A stretch of DNA of 64,000 nucleotides from Cladochytrium replicatum (taxonomy: Eukaryota > Chytridiomycota > Chytridiomycetes > Cladochytriales > Cladochytriaceae), in contig JAHLKD010000121.1 of NCBI GenBank assembly GCA_025526935.1, positions 84,851 to 148,850 on the forward strand. The letters run 5' to 3'. The notes beneath the pieces were generated by a model. That model searched no databases. It saw nothing but the letters and a program-made list of their open reading frames with translations, and was not told the DNA's origin. Of this stretch, positions 11,054-21,941 are shown piece after piece. Made by a program: the position numbers and the translations under genes. How positions within the stretch are numbered: position 1 is the stretch's first letter; the number at the start of each line of letters is the position of its first letter.

Positions 11054-11865
11054 ATGATTGACCAAATGGAAATCTTCGCCCACACTGAGCAAAAGCCAAG
11101 TACCACAACCCTTGTATCTTCAAACAACGAACAGTTCCTCGACGACGCTAAACCTCCACAATTTGATTCTGACTTCGACGATCATAGCTTGCAAGAGCCA
11201 ACCCGACGAGTTCGTCGGTTGCATGTAAACCCAATCGCATCTTACAAAGAATGGCGGATCCGTCGTGAGCTCAAGCGAGCGCAGTCGATCGCAACGAAGG
11301 AAGCAGAGCGGATCGCAGAGCGGGAACGAAGGATCGACGAGATGAGCGAGCAGATTGCGATGAGGGCTGTTGCAGGGTGGATCGAGAGGGAGAGGCTGAG
11401 GGCTGAAAGGAGGCTGAGGGCAGAGGCGGCTGCTGCCGCTGTTGCTGCTAAGATGGAGAAACGCGTGGTGGTTTTCGGTTTAACGGCGGCTTCCGAATCG
11501 GGAAAGAATGTGAGTGTTGTGATTTGACTAGCATCCCTGGGAAGGGCTGATCGCGCAATCTGGTTAGGTTGTTGGGGAGGACGAGATTATGCATTCTATT
11601 TGTCTGGACAGCCCAACAGAGTCTGCTCACGCTGGTGACCCTGAAGACACACTCCCGCGACATAAACAGAGCCGTGCAGGTGGAGACTTAGCGGAAGATA
11701 AAACGCATGTATGCCACGGCAGTATCAATAAGGGAAGGTTATTCATTTTTTTTGCAGGAAATGATCACAGGTGTGGGTCTTGATGCAGAGCATGGATGTG
11801 TTTCGGAAGAACCGAGGTTGAACTGGAGGCTTTGGATTCATAAATTGAGGATGGGGTTTCGGTGA
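11054..11865 (+). CDS. unknown charged coiled-coil protein
   Basis: Model with three exons: 11054-11509, 11568-11708 and 11758-11865 (introns of 58 and 49 nt, GTGAGT...TTAG and GTATGC...GCAG), giving 234 aa. The start is the first ATG after an AT-rich leader. Residues about 1-55 are acidic and polar. Residues about 60-140 form a long Arg/Glu/Ala-rich helix (ERIAERERRIDEMSEQIAMR, then RLRAERRLRAEAAAAA) that should be a coiled coil or single alpha helix. The tail ends LNWRLWIHKLRMGFR. The first exon is strongly supported by codon pattern. The two small exons depend on my splice choice; without splicing the frame ends at 11527. I do not recognise a family. Confidence 0.5.
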
Positions 11866-12050
11866 GACAGACATAGTCTGTATAACCTATGAAACTGATA
11901 TGGCTGACAGGAGGTTTTCGAGTACGCATCGAAACGCCATCGTTGTATAGGTCAGACTGCAGTCCCATTGTAGTTTTGCTGTTTTAACTTTGAAATTGAA
12001 TCCTCTAAATACGTGAATGCAATTGAATGCTTGCAGAGTACATTTTTTGT

Positions 12051-12642
12051 TTAAACCATAGCGTCGACTTCAATTTCCGCTAAGCATGCGTCGTCGACAT
12101 ATCGCGAGTTTCCGACCTGTACAATCAAATCGTGAGCAAGGAGCGAACGGATCGACAAAAAGAAATCTTGCCATAGTCGAAGCTGGAACACATCCAAGAG
12201 GTTTGAACGTGTCGGCATGGGCACGGGCAATTTCATCCTGATGTTCCTCAATGTTTGCGACAAACATTCGTACTCTCACAACATCCTTCAGGGACCCTCC
12301 TGACTCCATGAATCAGAAATCGATAAGATGTAGCAGTTCAACACACACCCAAGTTCTCGAGTGCATTCCCAATGATGCTGAAGATGTGCATGGCCTGCAT
12401 GTATGGATCTCCGGGGTACTTGATTCCTCCATTTTCTTGGTCGACGCTCATGGTGCCGGCAACCCAGATGAAGTCACCTTTGCGGACCGCTCGAGCATAG
12501 CCAACCTTAAATGATCATTACCGGCGATCGGGTTGTTTGCCAAAATAAGTATTCTTACAGCGGGTTCGTACTTTGAGCGAGACACAAAAACTGTGCGATC
12601 GACGAGTTTGTGAGTTCCTGGCGTAAGAGGTTGTGCGGACAT
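12051..12642 (-). CDS. RidA/YjgF/YER057c family protein
   Basis: Four exons: 12642-12559, 12505-12349, 12299-12172 and 12116-12051, giving 144 aa, a normal length for the family. Family landmarks: YARAVRKGDFIWVAGTMSVD after the first intron; a helix ending FSIIGNALENLGGSLKDVVR; VRMFVANIEEHQDEIARAHA; CVPASTM; and the C-terminal IEVDAMV. Characterised RidA proteins hydrolyse reactive enamine/imine intermediates released by PLP enzymes. The canonical active-site Arg of the P-x-R-(S/T) motif is replaced here: the sequence is PASTM, so catalysis of that reaction is uncertain. The third intron uses a GC donor (ATG|GCAAGA), and only that splice joins PASTM to the C-terminal strand in frame. Introns are 53, 49 and 55 nt. 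Confidence 0.85.
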
Positions 12643-12971
12643 GGTAGAGGTGTGACTGCGTTCCGTTCTGATTTGAGATTTTCCGGCTGTAGTCACTTCG
12701 AAATGGAATGCTTTAGGTGGTGGAGGTGTGGCAGCTGTGGCAAATGCTGGTTCAGGGACACAACAAGCAACTGCGAGGATTATTGACGCTGATCTTGGTG
12801 GCAAAGAACCGCAGAAGAAAGAGATCCACAGCTGCTCTCACCCTGATTGCCGTTGTTTCATTTATCAAGGTCGAAACTGTTGCATTCGTGTATCTTTATG
12901 AGGACGTACATCTTTAAAAATGTCAAATTCATGCTTATTCCCAATTTGGTTAAATTGCTTCGATTGCGAAG

Positions 12972-15900
12972 ATGTCCACCGCCGTCACCGTCGCCTCTCC
13001 TCAGACTCCGCCTGACGTCGATGTCGGCCAAGACGACAGCGGCGCTATGTCGACCGTCAGCATCCAGTCGTTCCCGACTCCTGCTATCAGCCCGTTACGC
13101 AACTTCACGCGTTCCCCACAACGAGATCGAAGGTCGATGACCGCAGCTGAGATGATGCAGTTCTTTAAAACTCCTTACCGTCGCACAAGCTCCACCCAGA
13201 GCTCGGTCATCAGCGAAGAAGGCGAAGGTACATCAACGCCCCCACTAACCGGTCGATCAGCGACTCCCGGCACTCGTCAGAATGCCGAGACACCGTTCAG
13301 CGCCAAAACTATTACCCAATCGAACTGGCGTGCACGAGCTGAGAATATGAAGAGATATATCAATTGGGGTCTCGGAAAGGATGTTCTTGACGTAAAATCT
13401 CCGAGCCAGTCAAGGAGCCCGACAAGGAGTGACAGCACATCACAGTGAGTCATTCTCGCCAATGGTGTCAATCTCACCGTGTTTGGAACAGATTATTGAA
13501 TGGCGTAAAGGAAAGAAAAGGTGAAGAAAGAAGTGACAGAACACTTTTCAGGTCAGATATTTAGAAATAATTGCACTGAAGATCGTAAGCTTAATTACTT
13601 TCTTGTTATAAGGCATTTCGATGCGACGAAGGAAGAGGAAGAAGAAACGATGCATAGCGAAAGCCCCACACAATCTGAAAGGCGGTTCAAGGCTGACAAG
13701 ATAAAGAGCATACTGAAATGGAGAAAGCGGTACTCGCACAGCTACCACGAAGGAGCAGCAGACACTTCCTTTGAGAGCCACCAAAACAACCCTTTCATGT
13801 TAGTAAAAAGTTTTAGCGCAAGCACAGCTAGCCTGACAAAAGTCTAGTTTTGGAAAGGCGGAACCGGAGTCGAAACGTGAGTCGATGGAAGATGAAATGA
13901 GCGAAGCCTCGAGCCATCTTATTGTTACGGACTCCAACCCCGCTTTTGGGGACTTGTCTGCGCTGGAAGGGCAGCCAGGCGAACAAGTCGACAATGACGG
14001 ACAGCGTCAAGACACATCTGGCCACCTGATCTTGACTGACGCTCACCCGGCTTTCGGCAACCTGTCACCACTGCAGCAGGCCGACACTCGCGATAGTGGA
14101 GAGGTATTCTTGGGGCTTGAACATGTGTCACTCCTCGAACTGGAACAGAACGATCTCGATGACGATATCTTTGATTACAACCCGCTTGAGCTTTTGGGAG
14201 GCTCAGGAGTCATAAAGCCAAACGTTCTCGGGGAAGAAGAGGTCCCACCAGGGTCTGTTGTACAGGACGATTTTTTGCAGCTTAAGAAAGGTATGCACGT
14301 TATTGGGCTATGCGAACGCCATTCACTGACTCCAATTTTAAGATATGGACAAAGCAATGGAAGCGGACAAGGGCAGTGACAGTGGCTTTACTATCCCACG
14401 GAATGATTGGCAGGACGATGAATTCCGCCCAGCGGGTAATGTTTCTTTTACCCACTGCTGGATTCAATCGAGCTTGCAATTGATCTAATTGGCTTTTTTC
14501 AAAAAGACGACATTTCGGACATTTTAGAACTAGAAAAAGCAAATGACGATGAAACCGACAAACATGAAAACGATCAGTTGCTGCTCCCATCAATTTTGGA
14601 CCCCCAAGAACAAGAGCTTTTCGATGACATCAAAGTCGCTTCTGGAGGTGCTGTGAACTTTGTGGACTTTTCGATGCCTTTGGAGCCGTCTGGAGACTTC
14701 ACAAAGGACTTGGACGAGAATGAAGATATGCTCTCGGCTCTTCCGGCCGTTCAGAGGAACGTGGCCATGTTGAAGAATGTTCCGTCCCCGGGCACTTTCT
14801 TTGCCCAGCGTAGCTGCGAACTTGGTGACCTCGAAGGCAAAGCTCCGCGTGCATTAAGGGTAAAATTTTTGTGATGATTCATGATTGACAACTAATTTGG
14901 TTGTGACAGCCCCACTTTTCGACTCCTAAATATGACCAGAATGGTAACCTTGTTGTTGAGGAGTCTCCCACCCCCGATGGAGTACGTATCATATATAATA
15001 GGTCCTTTGGAATGATATTCTAACTTTGAAACTAACTAGGCCATGCTTGGAAAGAACGGAGAGTTGCGGCAGGTTCGACCCGCATTGTACACATCGCCTA
15101 CTTCGAATGTGATGAAAGGAGCTCTTCGGCGAGATGAAGCGCAAAAAACCGAAACTGTCGGGTCTGGCAAAAAGAAAGGGCTTTTGGAAAGAATCCCTCC
15201 CAGTACAGTGTCTGTCGCTTCTATCATTAAGGGAGCTGCGACTGCAGCAGAGGCAGATCTGCGAGAATCTCCGGTTGCCACCACCGAAGGATCACAAGAA
15301 CAATCGCCTGCTTTGCAGAAGAAGCAATCGTTCAGCAGTCGTGCTTATTCGATCGAGCTTCCTAAAACCGGGAAGGTCGCCGAGTCACCAGCGTCCGTTG
15401 ACGTTATGTGCCCAACCGTTGCCGTTCGCAAGATTTCCAAGATTTCTATTACTCTGATTAACGGTGACGTAAAAGCTGCTATAGCACGCATTTCCGCTGT
15501 TGGCAAAGCTCACTTGGAAGAATCGAGCGGACTCAGTCCCGCACTTCCTGGCGTCAGAGGTGGTCCATTGGCCGTTACTGGCGGAAACTCCCATGCACTT
15601 TCCATCACGGTCGAAGCCCGTGCTTCGATGTACCCAGGCAGCCCAATCAAACCACGAAGTGCAGCTGCCATTGACACCGCCCACGCCGTTGACGAGGACG
15701 TGTTCCGGTTTAACTCGAGCGGTGCGATTAAGGTCGAGGGACGGGGCAAGCTGGAAGTCCAAGTTTCGTTCCACCCGATGATGCGCGGCGCGTTCACACA
15801 GGTGTTCCATGTGCGGTGTAACGGTAAGGTGGTGCTTCTGAACCTCCGAGGCGAGGGAGCACAATCGACCCCCCCGACACAGAACAAGCGCATCCCTACG

Positions 15901-17163
15901 CTTTCGGGGGCGTTGTCTGCGACGGGACGACCCGGATCGTCGCGGTTTGCCCATCCGGAGATTTTGGAGGTGAAGGAGATTGCGAGCCACTTTGAGGAGA
16001 AGTTGAACAAGATATTGGGGGAAGTAGGGGCGACCAGAGAATTGAAGGCCGCGCCAGTTCGGAATGCCAAACTAGAGAACGGTGGTGTTGGAAGGAGTGC
16101 TGGTGGCGCGGCGAAGGTGATTCGAGGCGGAAATGTTGCGTTGACGACGACGAAGGTGATTGGAGGTGTGGGTGGGGCCGCTGGACCTAAGGAAGTGGTG
16201 AAGAAGGCAGAGAAGAAGGAGGTAATCAAACCGGTTGCGAAAGCGGGGACGGTGAAGGAGAGTCGGGCTGCCAGCGCTCCGGTTATAGCCGAAAAGAAGG
16301 CGGTTTTGAAGCGGTCTCCATCTTCGTTTATGGCACCGACTGCTGCGTCGCGATTGAAGAAGAGCAAGTCAACGGAGGAGCTGAAGCAGAGTACTGTTAG
16401 CAACGTTGCAAAGCGACCGTTGTCCGTGATTGAAACCAAGTCGGTTGCGAAGGTTGTTAATGGGCCCACCCCAATGGTTCGAAGGCTGGCGCAACCTAGA
16501 GCACCTTCAGCTTCTCCTCGTATGCCTGACAAGACCATAAAGCCAGTGACGAAACCAGCAATATTGCGATCTACACGGTCCACACCTACGCTACCGTTAT
16601 CGAAGACGACACCAACCTTGCCACTGGCGAAGAAGGGTAGTGTTGACATCACGGCGATGGTTACTTCACCCGAATCTGGGGTCGTTCTTGAAATCGAGCA
16701 TGGCGGGCAAATTGAAGCAGTCGTTGCGAACGCTGATGCAACCTCCAATCAGTCAGCCGGGGTTTGCCGCAGCCCTCTCAAACCCCCCGGGACATCTATG
16801 GACGCGGAGGCGGGCACTGTCAGTTTCGGGACCGTATCCGCGGGCGGGTTCCGCCAGCGCGACATCAAGATTTTGAACCAACACAAGCGCTGCCCGGTGC
16901 AAGTCGAGATCAGCGTTGGACACCACAAACACCGCGCCCACAATGTCAGCAGTGATGCTTTGCAAGATGAAGATGAGAAGCGCTGCGCGTGCGAGGCGTT
17001 CTTTATCCCTCCGACGCGATCGTTCAAGATCGAGGCAAACTCTATGGTTAAGGTGCCGATTGTATTCGAGCCGCAGGCGGAGGGAGAGTTTGTGGGGTGG
17101 GTTTTGGTTCGGAGGGGGCTTGAAAGGACGAAGGCGAAGTTGGTTGGAGAGTGCCGTGTGTGA
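12972..17163 (+). CDS. large PapD/ASH-like protein, centrosomal candidate
   Basis: Seven exons: 12972-13444, 13613-13802, 13858-14290, 14343-14435, 14507-14859, 14910-14981 and 15040-17163, giving 1,245 aa. All introns are GT-AG and the frame closes exactly. The N-terminus is Ser/Thr/Pro-rich. An acidic part carries a duplicated motif at about residues 239-256 and 275-292 (HLIVTDSNPAFGDLS and HLILTDAHPAFGNLS). From about residue 650 there is a beta-rich immunoglobulin-like region (GKLEVQVSFHPMMRGAFTQV, then VLLNLRGEG), then a long Lys/Ala/Ser-rich linker, and a last beta domain (VSFGTVSAGGFRQRDIKILN ... VPIVFEPQAEGEFVGWVLVR). Such PapD/ASH domains, with an acidic N-terminal half, occur in SPD-2/Cep192 centriole scaffolds, which centriole-bearing fungi may keep. 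That identity is inference; the domain type is moderately certain and the gene itself is well supported. Confidence 0.7.
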
Positions 17164-17502
17164 GAATGTGGGATTGAGGATTCAAGTTTGAGGGTGAGAT
17201 TTTGTGATGGGATGAGAACTTGATCACTTTTGGTCGGTGTTGATTGTCGTTCATTTTTGTTGTTGGGGTTTTCCACCGTCAAGTGCTTTGTTTTGTGCTT
17301 GTCTGTTTTTCTTCAGTATCGGTGCTTTATGCCTTTTTTGTCGGCGCTAATTCCTGTATAATTTATCATTCAACTTCAACCACGAAGGGTCCATATCTAT
17401 GCCCCTGACAGCTGATACACAAATCGCCCCCAAAGGCACGGCAAACACACACATCACGAGGGTGGGAAACTCAGGGTCTCGCCTTATCCCTCACCACACA
17501 CC

Positions 17503-18525
17503 ATGATCCAGCACTTGGATGCTCTGATTGCCGTCGCCGGCATGGCTGGAGAGCTGTGGTCATTTCGTGCCATCGTCGCACTGGTCAACCTCGGCGTAAC
17601 CGACGAGCTTGCGAATGGCCCAGCAACTGCAGATGAGATTGCCGAAAAGCTAAACCTTCACGCTCCCTCCGTTTTCCGAGCGATGCGAGGAGCTGTTTAC
17701 CGTGGGTTTATGACTATCGACCCTTCAACCCGCGTCTTCGCCTTGACCGACAAAGGTGGTGTTCTTACCACCGCCCACCCATTCTCGATGGTCGATTTCG
17801 TCAAGCTGAAAAGCACCCCGGGCCACTGGCAAACCTGGGCCCACGCCGAGCACTCGATCCAGACCGGCGAAAGCGCGACAAACGTAGCGTTCGGCGAGGA
17901 CCTTTGGTCATATTACAGCACGCACCCGGAAGAAAGCGCCCTTTTCTCCGGAGCGATGACCAACTTTTCTACCACCCAGGTCGCATCCATTGTTGCAAAG
18001 TACCCCTTCGCCGAAACAGATCCGGAGTTGATTGTCGACGTCGGCGGCGGACAGGGTGCCCTCCTGGTCTCGATCCTCAAGGGTCTCCCTTCCGCACACG
18101 GGATTCTATTCGACCTCCCGCAAGTTGTCGATAATCTCCCCGCTGATGCACCGCTTGCAAACGCTCACGAACGGATCGAGGTCGTCGGCGGCTCATTCTT
18201 CGAGCCTGTGATCCCGACCGGCGGCGACATCTACGTCCTCAAACACATTATCCACAACTGGGAAGATGAGGACTGTATCAAGATTCTCAAGAACATCGAG
18301 AAGGCCATGAAACCGGGTGGACGGTTACTGGTCTGCGAGCAGCCGCTGAGTTTCGGGCCCGAAGGCAAGCCTATTGCGATGACGGACCTTGGGATGCTGG
18401 TGATGCTGGGAGGAAGAGAGCGGTTCTTGGATGAGTATGAGAAACTGTTTGATGCGGCAGGGCTTAAGTTTACACGCGCTGTTCCAACCGGTGGCATCTC
18501 GGTCATCGAGGCACAGCGGAAATGA
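17503..18525 (+). CDS. SAM-dependent O-methyltransferase (copy 1)
   Basis: A single exon of 340 aa starting MIQHLDALIAVAGMAGELWS. The family is the acetylserotonin/hydroxyneurosporene/caffeate-type O-methyltransferases. The N-terminal winged-helix dimerisation part spans about 1-100 (ADEIAEKLNLHAPSVFRAMR). The SAM-binding motif is IVDVGGGQGALL at about residues 177-188, followed by FDLPQVVDN. The catalytic region KHIIHNWEDEDC puts the likely catalytic base at His251. It should transfer a methyl group to a hydroxyl on a small aromatic or polyketide substrate in the cytosol; the substrate cannot be read. It has no intron, unlike most neighbours, which with the bacterial-type architecture raises the possibility of horizontal origin. 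A close paralogue lies at 21942-22961. Confidence 0.9.
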   Translation: MIQHLDALIAVAGMAGELWSFRAIVALVNLGVTDELANGPATADEIAEKLNLHAPSVFRAMRGAVYRGFMTIDPSTRVFALTDKGGVLTTAHPFSMVDFVKLKSTPGHWQTWAHAEHSIQTGESATNVAFGEDLWSYYSTHPEESALFSGAMTNFSTTQVASIVAKYPFAETDPELIVDVGGGQGALLVSILKGLPSAHGILFDLPQVVDNLPADAPLANAHERIEVVGGSFFEPVIPTGGDIYVLKHIIHNWEDEDCIKILKNIEKAMKPGGRLLVCEQPLSFGPEGKPIAMTDLGMLVMLGGRERFLDEYEKLFDAAGLKFTRAVPTGGISVIEAQRK

Positions 18526-19007
18526 TTGATTGTGATATTTGGATGTTGTTCCTGATGCTCTGTACTACGCATTTATAAGCTTACTATCGAGTTCTGTGCA
18601 ATATATATCTCAAAAGAAAACCGGAGTTCTGTAGATCAGGAGCAAGATGCAGATCTTAACCACAATGTTAAAAGGGGCTAGTCTGTGCTCCATTTTCAAT
18701 TTTGGCTTGAATAAATAAATGTTTTACGCATTTAAACAATCCAAAGTTGATTGAACATAGATTCTTACTGCAATTGGGAGTAACAGTTCGTATCAGTTGA
18801 GAAGCTGTTCCAAAAAGATGTCACACTAAAACAGTGCTCGTTTAGTGCATGAGGAAAGAAAACATTTCTCTGTGCGAAAACAAAGGACCCAGAAACAAGC
18901 TGCAAATAGATCTCCAGCATGTGTGCGGTGGTTGTTCTCGTCTGCAGAGCACGAACAAAAGAACATACCACACTCACACGGTCGCGCTGCGTCAGAATTC
19001 TACACTC
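18526..19007. other. intergenic region between convergent genes
   Basis: About 480 bp between the first O-methyltransferase and the end of the minus-strand HExxH gene. It is AT-rich and probably holds both 3' untranslated regions. No further feature was seen. Confidence 0.5.
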
Positions 19008-20545
19008 TCACAATCCACTGAACGAACCAAAAAGAAGTGCGAGTGCAACTGCGATCGCAAATGCTACGGATGGTCGACTCTGGGTTCTCCATCCGGCAGA
19101 ATTGGGCGGAGCCGCTGTTCTGCTGTCCATAACCTGCACTGAGATTTTCTCTGGCGCGTCCTTCGTGGGCCACCCCATCGCATGGAGCATGCCGAGGGTG
19201 AGGTTTCCGTATGCGGGCAAGACCTTGAATCTCGAATCCGGGAGGGTCGAGGGCGTGTAGCGGAGTACAATCTGGTCGAGTGTGAGTCCAGTGAGGTTCT
19301 GGACGGCCGGGATCATCAAGAAATCAGGCGTTTGCCAGTACGTGTCGTAGTCGACGTGGGCGATGGACGATCCAGGGAGGTACTTGTCCTTGACTGTTTG
19401 GAGGAACGCGAACCGCGCGTTGGGGTTGAGCGTCGACGGCGGGATCGCAAAAGACAGAGTCTTTGTGTTTGCGGTGACGAGCTTGTAGAGAGACTGTGCG
19501 GCCGCGTAGGGATCGCCGGAATTTTGGAAGCCCGAGATAAAGTCGGCGAGTTTGCGGTTGTTGGGGATGTATGAGAAGATGCGAGTGGCTACAGTGCGGG
19601 CGATGGAGTTGGAGGTGGAGGACTCGACCATGAACTTATCAAAGATGTTCAGGGGTAGCCATTGTGGAACGGTGGCCGTGTCAAAGGAGCTGCCGGCGAA
19701 GTCGGGGATCGGGGCAAGATAGTCGGCTTTTGGTTTGAGGGAGCTGAGGGCGCTGATGGAGGCATAGGACACCCATCCCGTGTTGATACCGAGGCCGTGG
19801 GTCAGCTCATGCAGCACGACAAACTCGAAATCAATTTGGTTGGGCTGAATGGGGGTCCCTGAAGACTATGAAAATGATGGGTTAGATCCTCAACCCAACT
19901 TCGGTACACCGCTTCGCGATGTCACCTGTTGGTACCTACATTGTAGTGGAAGCTGAAATCGGCATTGAATTCAGCGAAAATGTCGTAGTCGCTGTAGTCC
20001 GAGTCCGTCACGTCGACGTTGATGGAAAGCTGTTTGAACAGTCCTTGTGGGTACATGTAATACTCTGTGTCATCCGATTTTGCAGGTCTCGCAGCAATAT
20101 AGGCGGCAGCAGTAGCCTGACCGAGAGTATCCTTCAAGTCGCAAGAGGAAGCTGAGCGTCCACCACAAAAGGAGTAAAAGTTTGCGCGGACATTGATGGG
20201 TTTGTAGAAGGTGAGAGAAGATGCAATTCGCTTCCCCGCAGAAAGAAAACCGTCTCGGGCATAGTTGCAGATGGTCGCGGTCAAGTTGCAGCTGAACGTG
20301 ATGACAAACGGTTGTGCAACGGGAGTTGAGACGTTGGCGTCTTGAGCGCTTAAGAACTTTGCGTCGAGCTGGTTCACGACGAGGTTCGAGGACCTGAAAT
20401 CGTTTGAGAAGCCAGTGTACGGGTCGTATTCGTACGGACGCTCGACCTTCAGGACGGAGACGGTGTCGAGGAGAGACGAGGCCGACACCAGAGAGACCGA
20501 CGCGGAAGCCGCGAGCAGCAGCACCAGAGACAGCGACGAGTACAT
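19008..20545 (-). CDS. secreted HExxH metalloprotease-like protein
   Basis: Two exons, 20545-19940 and 19865-19008 (intron 74 nt, GTAGGT...ATAG), 487 aa. The start at 20545 gives a clear signal peptide (MYSSLSLVLLLAASASVSLV); in-frame Met codons further upstream would bury it. The ectodomain has several Asn glycosylation sites and paired cysteines. The second exon contains VVLHELTHGLGINTGW, with His221, Glu222 and His225 forming the zinc HExxH signature. LHAMGW near the end could be a Met-turn. The last 20 residues are hydrophobic after a Ser/Arg stretch, as in GPI-anchored surface proteins. The likely location is the cell surface or outside. The third zinc ligand was not identified, so proteolytic activity is inferred. 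The family was not recognised beyond the zincin motif. Confidence 0.75.
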
Positions 20546-20734
20546 AGCAAAAGTTAAACAGGGAAAGATTGAACGCAGAAACCTTGAACGGATCGTCAAG
20601 TTGGATTCGGGTGCTCCACAACTTGATCGAGACACCACGAAAGCAAAAAATTTTACAACTGCGAAAAAGGAGACAATGATGATCCACTCAGAATTCATGT
20701 CTCTGTCCATCCGAGCTCACCAATCAGATCATGG

Positions 20735-21440
20735 TGCATTTCAGCTATGAACGACGCGAGCATGAACGGGCACATGGATGTTCTGGAAATTTGTAGGTTG
20801 CTGGCCGGTTGGAGTTGAAGTGGAGCGCAAGGCAATTCGGTAACGTCCACGTGCTGGATTGGTGGATTTGCAGCGGGCTTGAGCTGAAGTGGACAGAATC
20901 GGCAATGAACTGGGCAAGTAAACACGGAAAGTTCAACGTGCTGGAGTGGTGGAAGAACGGCGGGCTGGAAATGAAGTGGAGCAAAGGCGCATTGAACTGC
21001 TAGCAAGAATGGGCGAGTGGCAGTCCTAGAATGGACTTGACCTCCAACTCAGCTACTCCAGAAGCGCGATTGAGGAAGCGACTCGTTCGAATCGTATCCA
21101 AGTGCTAGAATGGTGCAAGCAATGCGGGGGATGGAAATCAAGTGGAGCGAAATGGCCATTGATCGGGCCATGTCTGAAGGACAGGTTGCCATGCTTGAAT
21201 GGTGGAGTCGAGTGGTTTGGATACTCGATAAACAGCGAAGGCGATGGACGACGTAAGTAAGTACGGCCAACTGGGCATGCTTGAATAGGAAACCCTCTGG
21301 GTCGACCCTCATGTGGACTGCAGATGGTGGACTGTTTCTTGAGTTGGTGAGAGATCGGAATTGAGCTGCGTTGGACCCATAAAGGGCTGGAAATCAGATA
21401 AAACAGTCGTGAGATGCTCGATTGGTGGAAGAGTAGCTGG
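20735..21440 (+). pseudogene. decayed tryptophan-rich ankyrin-like repeat gene
   Basis: A run of about 33-residue repeats is visible across broken frames: VLDWWICSGLELKWTESAMN, WASKHGKFNVLEWWKNGGLE, MKWSKGALN, then later MEIKWSEMAIDRAMSEGQVA and MLEWWSR. The pattern (V/M)LEWW-x(4)-GLE(L/M)KW(S/T) is an ankyrin-like repeat type that I know from large chytrid gene families. Stops at about 21001, 21230 and 21287 and frame shifts between units break it. No start codon context or intact frame longer than 65 codons remains. Confidence 0.7.
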
Positions 21441-21941
21441 TACCTAAGATGAGTTGAAATGAAAACAGTTTTCCCAATCTACAAGGAAATGAATGAGATC
21501 GGGAGCTGTTCTTTATGTTCCGAATGTGTTGATCTACAGACTTTCTGATCAAAACATAATGTACACCCTCATCAAGGTTCGATCCCTGCCTCCACATTTG
21601 ATAACTGACAAAAAAAATTTCACCCCACCAGTCCCTGCAGCAGGGCTTCTTGGTGTTCCATCAATGCTTGCACCAGCTTCTGGCATTGCGTACCTGAGCT
21701 TGAGAAGTTTAGAAAGAAATTGATCGACCCAGACCGCCGACCTCCGTGGTGTTGTTTGTAGCCGATATGTGGTGCCCCGGTCCAATTAAGCCAAGTTTGG
21801 GGAAAGCAAATATTTAGCGGCCACCAAGAACATATTTTATTTTTCACCTCATCAGATCACGGACGAAATCATTTAAGATCCTCAAGTGTCGCCGCCCCTT
21901 GAGTTTAACCTGGTCATCTTCCCATATCAGATCTATACACC
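21441..21941. other. intergenic region, nothing recognised
   Basis: About 500 bp between the ankyrin-like pseudogene and the second O-methyltransferase. Short frames only. The last 100 bp should include the promoter and leader of the methyltransferase. Confidence 0.4.

Noticed and set aside
15510-16748. Long minus-strand open frame of 412 codons
   Set aside because: It lies antisense to the last exon of the PapD-like gene, whose frame, splicing and domains are convincing. The antisense frame is an effect of GC-rich codon use.
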